Origin: Bacteroidales bacterium
Lineage (GTDB): Bacteria > Bacteroidota > Bacteroidia > Bacteroidales > Paludibacteraceae
DNA: 12,050 bases
Direction: 5' to 3'
Assembly: GCA_900768725.1 (NCBI GenBank)
Contig: CAAGDU010000004.1
Coordinates: 1-12,050 of the forward strand
The notes under the pieces were generated by a model, which was not told where the DNA came from, searched no databases, and saw nothing but the letters and a program-made list of their open reading frames with translations. Shown one piece after another: positions 8,201 to 12,050 of the stretch (the stretch's first letter is position 1; every line of letters begins with the position of its first letter). The translations under genes and the position numbers were made by a program.

Positions 8201-8931
8201 TGTCGGGCAATGCGTTGAAGTCCATTGACGTGAGCGGGAATGCAAGGTTGGAGGTGCTGGCAGCAAGCAAGAATGCCATCACCGATGTAACCCTCCGCAA
8301 CTCGATATTATGGTATGTGGACTTGAGCGAGAACCAATTGCAGTCTATCGACTTGAGCAATGCACCCTCGCTGAATCAACTGAGCCTTGCGTACAACCAG
8401 TTGAGCACCTTAGACCTCTCTAAACAGCAGGAGTTGCGCGGGCTGAGCGTGGTAGCCAATCAGTTCCGCTTCAGCACCTTGCCGCCCGTGCTTCCGCAAT
8501 ATGGTGTGTACAACTATGGCAATCAAGCGCAAGTAGTAGTGCCCTTGCAGGACGAGAAGCTGATTGACCTGAGCAGCGAGGCGATGGTGGGCGACAGCGC
8601 AACGACCTACACCTGGTATCTGGGCGAGCCCGTCTATAACTACGACACATTTGAGTGGGAGGGCGAAACCCTGATAGAGGGCAAAGAATATACGGTTACC
8701 AATGGCGTTACCACCTTCCTGAAACCGTTCAAAGATGTTATCTGCCGGATGAGTAATCCTATGTTCCCCAACCTCGACCTCTTCACGGTGTATTACGATG
8801 TTAACCAACCTATGGGTGTAGAGAATGTATCCACAGAGACGGAGCCGGCGCGTAAATACTTGCGCAACGGTATGATTTACATAGACCGCAACGGCAAGAC
8901 CTATACCGTGATGGGACAAACGATTCAATAA
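5296..8931 (+). CDS. Secreted leucine-rich-repeat surface protein with three tandem modules and a T9SS-like tail
   Basis: A 1211-residue exported protein. The signal peptide is MKKNKLFSTLRVMVVAVCLGA onward, probably cleaved after LHAQ or nearby. The body has three LRR blocks (about 100-355, 533-720, 888-1060) built of units like LxxLDLSxNxxLxxLxLSxN. Each block closes with a shared motif (DFATLP, TLANLP, FSTLPP), then a linker starting IDLSS or ADLST, then an Ig-like segment such as EGTDYTLVNG / EGKEYTVTNG ending in a P-rich turn. Modules 2 and 3 (and less clearly 1) also begin with a similar beta-rich lead-in. The last 40 residues (KYLRNGMIYIDRNGKTYTVMGQ) look like the short Bacteroidales export tail, related to T9SS sorting signals. 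Bacterial LRR proteins of this kind usually bind proteins or glycans at the cell surface; the ligand here is unknown. The gene follows the subtilase after 69 bases with no obvious promoter, suggesting a two-gene unit. Confidence 0.93.
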   Translation: MKKNKLFSTLRVMVVAVCLGATSMLHAQTTASSAEPIITLHTSIYEQAGSNNQISLVIGAVEDMYLDVDCGFGPVEYELNANPLDTTMGTLIYCTVDSNATVRIYGDKPEAISYINAEGCYLTTADFTRLTNLDILNLNHNELTDIDLSQNTQLRALYVSDNPFTEATPLVIGDKPLLQLLEIPMVGYLDPNFDLTKYPKMKSFDAYYTRTLTKIDPTNCPDLLQLTLEMTDVASVDVTKNPHLRILNVSETKVTELDLSQNKELLELYCTHVSGFVNKGTYKLKTLDVSNSRWLYRLNCAGNALTTLNIYHPTPTDSAGLVSLDASDNYLTHIDLSNQNYLNYVHIQNNCMDFATLPMDSGVWQDYQYSQRALPMEPVYKEGDTIDLSSRVLRRGFLTDVVVYAIPMNTTDSFVLLDTSYYSFNDTTGILVLKKAYQDSVVIEYMNDGFPSADMFTEPFMVKTAEDYGKPSQVMYFDTYENPVSFAVGLHGASEENPITFWVDLGTQTLTPFVATSEETPAVPNVTGAKGNGRVYIYVPDGTNVSALSIKDTYISTIDLSQLNTLRELTLTGTSLYSSTIDLKYNRQLEVLNLSHNYLSMLNLEGESDYFNKNLLHTIDVSYNNLNNTGYNADNFKLSPLMALLHFNAAHNELGDIDFSDADNLQTLDVSYNKMERLDLQHCTVLDTMRASNNSLSEIVLPEEDNIRYMDIASNKFTLANLPRHTAKRTEAGYLYAPQADIQIATKGPCADLSTELVTINGQNTVLTWLKEDGTALVEGTDYTLVNGFTRFLREDLDTVHCEISHPTYPAFTGANVLKTTKMLVAGMPTNKIASFVTAKDAEEVALSLAACKEGTSLYFDWEGNDNVVQYLLGSSYRLFSATTHAGATVNVYTYEPTDTITVFSMIGATLTSFDGSKLLSGTLTLQNAGLASPKLPENKQLLYELNLTGNKLTAFNPAIYPNLVMLNLSGNALKSIDVSGNARLEVLAASKNAITDVTLRNSILWYVDLSENQLQSIDLSNAPSLNQLSLAYNQLSTLDLSKQQELRGLSVVANQFRFSTLPPVLPQYGVYNYGNQAQVVVPLQDEKLIDLSSEAMVGDSATTYTWYLGEPVYNYDTFEWEGETLIEGKEYTVTNGVTTFLKPFKDVICRMSNPMFPNLDLFTVYYDVNQPMGVENVSTETEPARKYLRNGMIYIDRNGKTYTVMGQTIQ
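5407..6705 (+). repeat. LRR protein module 1
   Basis: Roughly residues 38-470. Beta-rich lead-in, an LRR block with units such as LDILNLNHNELTDIDLSQN, the closing DFATLP, then IDLSSR and a divergent Ig-like linker (SYYSFNDTTGILVL). It is the longest and least regular of the three. Boundaries are approximate. Confidence 0.7.
6706..7782 (+). repeat. LRR protein module 2
   Basis: Roughly residues 471-829. Lead-in from VMYFDTYENPV, an LRR block with LEVLNLSHNYLSMLNLE, the closing TLANLP, then ADLSTE and TWLKEDGTALVEGTDYTLVNG. Boundaries are approximate. Confidence 0.75.
7783..8808 (+). repeat. LRR protein module 3
   Basis: Roughly residues 830-1171. Lead-in from KIASFVTAKDAEEVALSL, an LRR block with LVMLNLSGNALKSIDVSGN, the closing FSTLPP, then IDLSSE and LIEGKEYTVTNGVTTFLK. 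The Ig-like linker closely parallels module 2. Boundaries are approximate. Confidence 0.75.
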
Positions 8932-8947
8932 CAGAGGGCTTGTTTCC

Positions 8948-8965
8948 GATGGTTCAAAAACCATC
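8948..8965 (+). other. Small hairpin after the LRR gene
   Basis: GATGGTT (8948-8954) and AACCATC (8959-8965) pair perfectly around the loop CAAA, 17 bases after the LRR stop. No T-run follows. It is likely a 3'-end structure ahead of the stronger hairpin at 9000-9038. Confidence 0.4.
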
Positions 8966-8999
8966 ATATAGTGTAATTCACCCTAGCAACTACATTAAC

Positions 9000-9038
9000 G
9001 AGGAGGCTGTCTAACAAGTTAGTTAGACGGTCTCCTTT
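9000..9038 (+). terminator. Rho-independent-type terminator after the LRR gene
   Basis: AGGAGGCTGTCTAAC (9001-9015) pairs with GTTAGACGGTCTCCT (9022-9036) through 15 base pairs, two of them G-U, around the loop AAGTTA. TTTCGTTT follows directly. Position and structure suit termination of the subtilase-LRR transcript. Confidence 0.85.
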
Positions 9039-9253
9039 CGTTTACGAACAACTCATGTGGTATCAAAATCAATGCAAAGCCTTTGCTTTGTTTCATAATG
9101 CCCGACTGAAACACATAGGGGGTATCCATAGTGGCTGCATATTACAAAGGAGAAGTAATATATATAGAAGCATAAAAATAAGGGAAAGCACATATTTTAT
9201 ATGAAAAAGTGCATTTTTTTTAATACCTTACTTAATATTCAGATTTTTTTTTG

Positions 9254-9261
9254 TACCTTTG
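9254..9261 (+). promoter_or_regulatory. -7 box of the AraC-family gene
   Basis: TACCTTTG matches the Bacteroidetes -7 consensus, 52 bases before the ATG. The expected -33 position (about 9229-9235) reads TACTTAA, with no TTTG, so the promoter may be weak or activator-dependent. Confidence 0.65.
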
Positions 9262-9282
9262 CAGCGGCATTTGTGATTACTT

Positions 9283-9294
9283 GTTAATATTAAC
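9283..9294. promoter_or_regulatory. Palindrome in the leader of the AraC-family gene
   Basis: GTTAATATTAAC is a perfect 12-base palindrome located between the predicted transcription start (near 9268) and the ATG. It may be an operator site, possibly autoregulatory. It could also be chance in AT-rich DNA. Confidence 0.35.
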
Positions 9295-9312
9295 CGCATA
9301 ATAAATATAACT

Positions 9313-10164
9313 ATGGAGGAAAAAGCAAACAATATCCCCCTGTTGGACTGCCCTGTGGACTACTTGATAGGTGATGCGAGCGGGAAAGTGATGAACGAGT
9401 ATGGTCGCTTCCCTTGCAAGATAAAGTGTGGTGTATATGCCATCATTGTTCGCGGAACAGCTCGCGCAACAATCAACATTACGCAATACGAATTTTGTCA
9501 GAATGATGTATTGCTTTTAGAGCCCGGGAGTTTCTTGTTGATTCATGAGTTCTCAGATGATGCATTGGTCTATTACGTTCTATTCTCATCCTCATTTATG
9601 GAGAAGAATGCTTTCAAAAATAGAATGTCTCTTACGGCATTACGATTGCAATCACCTATCATCCACGTGGGGGAAGAACAAGCGGAAGTGATACACGAGA
9701 CGGCGGCACTTCTCATAAAAGCGATGAATACTCGTCCCTCAATGCTCAGTTCAGAAATCATGGTGCATATTTTCAATTTAGTACAAGCAAGTTATACAGC
9801 ACACGCACGTCAACAAGAAACAGAGTACATGATGCGCCCGCAGGATAGGAAGACGCAGATTTATCAAGACTATTGCCAATTAGTACTAAAAAATTACCAA
9901 CAATGGCATCATGTGAATCAATACGCCGAAGCAATGCATATCACACTACCCCACTTATGTGCAACCATCAAAACAGTAAGCGATCGGACAGCCGGAGATA
10001 TCATCACTGAGGCCATTCTGACCGATGCAAAAGCACAACTAAAAATTACAAATCTACAAATAAAAGAGATTGCTCTATCCCTTGGTTTTGACAATATCGG
10101 CTTCTTCAATCGATTCTTCAAATCGCACGTAGGTGTAACTCCAAAAGCATATAGAATGGCTTGA
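9313..10164 (+). CDS. AraC-family transcriptional regulator
   Basis: A 283-residue cytosolic DNA-binding protein. The N-terminal half (about 20-120) looks like a cupin-type sensing domain, with runs such as CGVYAIIVRGTARATIN and CQNDVLLLEPGSFLLI. The C-terminal 100 residues form the double helix-turn-helix. The first HTH is about 200-222 (VNQYAEAMHITLPHLCATIK). The second is about 248-270 (IKEIALSLGFDNIGFFNRFFK), followed by the family signature GVTPKAYR. Length and order are normal for the family. The ATG at 9313 lies 52 bases after a -7 box. The effector is unknown. The next gene, an OmpA-LysM outer-membrane protein with its own promoter, is a plausible target, but that is inference from adjacency. 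The gene is noticeably more AT-rich than the subtilase and LRR genes. Confidence 0.95.
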   Translation: MEEKANNIPLLDCPVDYLIGDASGKVMNEYGRFPCKIKCGVYAIIVRGTARATINITQYEFCQNDVLLLEPGSFLLIHEFSDDALVYYVLFSSSFMEKNAFKNRMSLTALRLQSPIIHVGEEQAEVIHETAALLIKAMNTRPSMLSSEIMVHIFNLVQASYTAHARQQETEYMMRPQDRKTQIYQDYCQLVLKNYQQWHHVNQYAEAMHITLPHLCATIKTVSDRTAGDIITEAILTDAKAQLKITNLQIKEIALSLGFDNIGFFNRFFKSHVGVTPKAYRMA

Positions 10165-10205
10165 TTGTACATTTTGTCTTTATTTTACACTTTTTTGCTA
10201 AAAAA

Positions 10206-10237
10206 TTTGCACGTATAAAAAAAAAGTGTTACCTTTG
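10206..10237 (+). promoter_or_regulatory. Promoter of the OmpA-LysM gene
   Basis: TTTG (10206-10209), a 20-base spacer and TACCTTTG (10230-10237) match the Bacteroidetes consensus exactly. The predicted start near 10244 gives a leader of about 36 bases and shows that translation cannot begin at the upstream in-frame codon at 10226. Confidence 0.85.
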
Positions 10238-10279
10238 CACGATTTTTCAAGATTAACCTTAAACATAACCAAATCGGAT

Positions 10280-11968
10280 ATGCAGAAAACAAGTGCCCTC
10301 ATATTGGCTTTTGCAATGTGTTTAACATTGTCGATGCCTGTGCTTGCGGCAAAGAAAGCAAGTATAGAGAACGAGGCAAATAGCGAAGAGGCAAAAGGTA
10401 TTCACCCATGGAACGATGCGAAGAATACGAATGTTGTTTCGGAATTTTCCCATTGGTCATTGCTATTAGAAGCGGGTTTCAATGCATACGACGGAGATTT
10501 CAATACGGAGATGAAACACCCTATCGGGTTTCCGTCAGCAGGAGTAAGTTTGGAATATACGTTTACACCCTTTATAGGTTTGGGAGTGAACTATATGTTT
10601 TCCAAATATCGTGTAACCGGAATAGAGAATTATTCAGCGGATCCCCTTTTAGATGGTATGATGCACAAAACGGGATTGTATTTGCCGGTAGATTTGGTAA
10701 GTTGCTTTTTTCCGCGTGCAAAGCATAAATTATTCAGTGTACAGTTGATTGCCGGCGGTGGTTTGGCATGGTACACAAATACGGTTTTTTACACGCAAGA
10801 AGATCGAGGAAACACACTGAACGTAGTGCCAAATTCATTGAATGGTGAATATAAGTTCTTCCCTTATGTGAATGTGGGTGCCAATATAGAATTCAATCTC
10901 GGCAGATCAATAGGTTTGGGCGTGAAGGGGATGTACAATTATTTCACACGCGATGACGTAGATGGTCGTTTTGGTGGGGCAAGCGTGAATAATGATGGTA
11001 TTGTGGATGTTACGATTTCGTTACGCTACAAGATAAATGCCCACAAGAAATCTCACGAGCGCAATGTTGGGTCGCATGATTACGTTATGCAATTGGCCAA
11101 CAAGGGTGAGGATGCTGCGTCGGTTAAGGCAATTAGTGCGGAAGATGTGGCACGTGAAATTATCGAAAAGGGATTGCTTAAATCTGCCAAAGATACTATG
11201 TTGCTTGTTCGGAAGGATACTGTGGTACAAGCAAGTAACTTGTTTATATCCAATGAAACGAGTGGTAACACTAACGAATATTACGTATATTTTGGTTCAG
11301 GAAAATCTTCGCTAGGAGACCAAGGGTTGATTGCAATACAACAAGCCGCCTCACGAATGCAAAAGGATGAGTCGCTATATGCGGTGGTAGTGGGAAGATG
11401 TGACAATACTGGTTCGGATAAGACAAACTTCCTCTTAAGTCAGAAGCGTGCTCGCAGAGTAGAGCAAGAATTGGTGGCAGAACACGGGATAGATCCCGAT
11501 AGGTTATTGGCTTACGGAGCAGGAAGAATCATCGGGAAGCGTAGCAAAGCGGCTTATACTCCCAACAGAAGGGCAGAGATTATTCTTCTTACGGAAGAAG
11601 AGTTTAATCAACAAAAACAGGAGATTCGAGAACAGCAAGAGAATAAAGCACATGATTTGTTAGGTGCAAGAGGGGTTGGAATGAAGACTACAAATGAGGA
11701 GGAAATTGACTTGCAAGAAGATATAGAAAATTTCTCGGAGGAGTCACCTGACATTTTAGATACGGTGATTGTAACAAAAGGTACAACCTTAGCCAATTTG
11801 GCTCGCAAGTATTACAATATGCATTTTGAGTTGTGGAAGTATATCTATGAAGCCAATCGCGACATGCTAACAAATCCGAATATTCTAAAAGAAGGTATAA
11901 CGTTGGTTATTCCCGCTCTATCAGAAGAGCAGAAGAAAGCCATAAACGAAGAATCCTCTATATATTAA
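10280..11968 (+). CDS. Outer-membrane beta-barrel protein with OmpA and LysM peptidoglycan-binding domains
   Basis: A 562-residue envelope protein. Signal peptide: MQKTSALILAFAMCLTLSMPVLA, cleaved near residue 24. Residues 55-255 alternate aromatic and glycine-rich strands (WSLLLEAGFNAYDG, FIGLGVNYMFSKY, PYVNVGANIEFNLG), like an eight-strand OmpA-type barrel ending in ISLRYKI. An OmpA C-terminal domain spans about 334-436. Its D375 in CDNTGS and R430/R431 in NRRAEI sit at the positions that hold diaminopimelate in the family. A Glu/Gln-rich linker (437-492) leads to a LysM domain at 494-546 (DTVIVTKGTTLANLARKYYN, then LWKYIYEANRD, then EGITLVIP). It probably ties the outer membrane to the cell wall through two wall-binding domains. 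The start at 10280 is chosen because it opens the signal peptide and lies after the promoter. No terminator is seen before the tRNA, 42 bases on. Confidence 0.93.
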   Translation: MQKTSALILAFAMCLTLSMPVLAAKKASIENEANSEEAKGIHPWNDAKNTNVVSEFSHWSLLLEAGFNAYDGDFNTEMKHPIGFPSAGVSLEYTFTPFIGLGVNYMFSKYRVTGIENYSADPLLDGMMHKTGLYLPVDLVSCFFPRAKHKLFSVQLIAGGGLAWYTNTVFYTQEDRGNTLNVVPNSLNGEYKFFPYVNVGANIEFNLGRSIGLGVKGMYNYFTRDDVDGRFGGASVNNDGIVDVTISLRYKINAHKKSHERNVGSHDYVMQLANKGEDAASVKAISAEDVAREIIEKGLLKSAKDTMLLVRKDTVVQASNLFISNETSGNTNEYYVYFGSGKSSLGDQGLIAIQQAASRMQKDESLYAVVVGRCDNTGSDKTNFLLSQKRARRVEQELVAEHGIDPDRLLAYGAGRIIGKRSKAAYTPNRRAEIILLTEEEFNQQKQEIREQQENKAHDLLGARGVGMKTTNEEEIDLQEDIENFSEESPDILDTVIVTKGTTLANLARKYYNMHFELWKYIYEANRDMLTNPNILKEGITLVIPALSEEQKKAINEESSIY

Positions 11969-12010
11969 AAAACACATAACAGTACTTTTAGCAACTTCTC
12001 AATATAAATT

Positions 12011-12050
12011 GGTCTCATAGCTCAGTTGGTTAGTAGCACCTGACTCATAA
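12011..12050 (+). tRNA. tRNA with CAT anticodon, 5' half (runs off the right edge)
   Basis: The 40 bases give an acceptor arm GGTCTCA, TA, a D-arm GCTC/AGC with loop AGTTGGTTAG, an anticodon stem CCTGA and a loop CTCATAA, so the anticodon is CAT at 12046-12048. The anticodon stem lacks the GGG/CCC of initiators, so this is elongator tRNA-Met or the tRNA-Ile whose CAT is modified to read AUA. The missing 3' half prevents a choice; elongator Met is more likely. The D-stem has a C-T mismatch at its inner pair, or a bulged T. Confidence 0.9.

Larger units (their letters stand above)
8932..9312. other. Intergenic region between the LRR gene and the AraC regulator gene
   Basis: This 381-base gap contains the 8948 hairpin, the 9000 terminator, an inverted repeat ATATTAC-N9-GTAATAT at 9139-9161, an eight-T run (9213-9220), the -7 box at 9254 and a 12-base palindrome at 9283. 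A 49-codon frame at 9055-9204 has no recognisable product and no promoter, and I do not call it a gene. Confidence 0.6.

Noticed and set aside
8410..8967. Minus-strand frame of 185 codons
   Set aside because: Antisense to the third LRR module and its export tail.
9055..9204. Plus-strand frame of 49 codons after the terminator
   Set aside because: No promoter, no ribosome site, no recognisable product; a possible fragment of something older but not supportable as a gene.
10226..10279. Upstream in-frame start of the OmpA-LysM protein
   Set aside because: It begins before the -7 box and would put 18 residues ahead of a clear signal peptide.
1..12050. CRISPR array, insertion sequence, prophage or defence genes
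   Set aside because: No regularly spaced direct repeats, transposase, integrase or known defence domains were seen on either strand.

Overview
The window looks like a chromosomal segment of a Bacteroidales bacterium (Bacteroidetes). Three things point there. Six promoters are built on the phylum's characteristic TAnnTTTG -7 box, and four of them have a TTTG -33 box 19-20 bases upstream. Two exported proteins end in tails resembling type IX secretion (T9SS) sorting signals. Gene starts have A-rich leaders rather than strong Shine-Dalgarno sites. I cannot name the genus.

Left part (1-2426): the 5' two thirds or less of an iron transporter gene, feoB, runs leftward off the edge. It is divergent from a small FlK-like hotdog thioesterase gene. 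The shared 139-base gap holds two divergent promoters and a perfect 8-bp-arm palindrome over the feoB -33 region, a good candidate metal-responsive operator. The thioesterase gene converges on galM (aldose 1-epimerase), with a 16-bp-stem hairpin between them that could terminate both transcripts.

Middle part (2427-8931): after a 418-base gap with back-to-back promoters for galM and the next gene, two large secreted-protein genes run rightward. They are separated by 69 bases containing a GC-rich hairpin. The first is a subtilisin-family (S8) protease with a large insertion between the oxyanion Asn and the catalytic Ser and a T9SS-type C-terminal domain. The second is a 1211-residue leucine-rich-repeat surface protein made of three tandem copies of one module (a beta-rich lead-in in at least two copies, an LRR block, then an Ig-like linker), ending in a short T9SS-like tail. 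They may be co-transcribed from the subtilase promoter, with a strong terminator after the LRR gene.

Right part (9000-12050): a more AT-rich stretch carries an AraC-family regulator and, 115 bases downstream with its own promoter, an outer-membrane protein. That protein combines an N-terminal beta-barrel, an OmpA peptidoglycan-binding domain and a C-terminal LysM domain. The window ends inside a tRNA gene with a CAT anticodon.

I see no CRISPR array, phage, insertion sequence or defence system. The genes are recognisable families. The most notable points are the degenerate GTPase domain of FeoB, the feoB palindrome, the triplicated LRR protein, and the OmpA-LysM fusion next to an AraC regulator.
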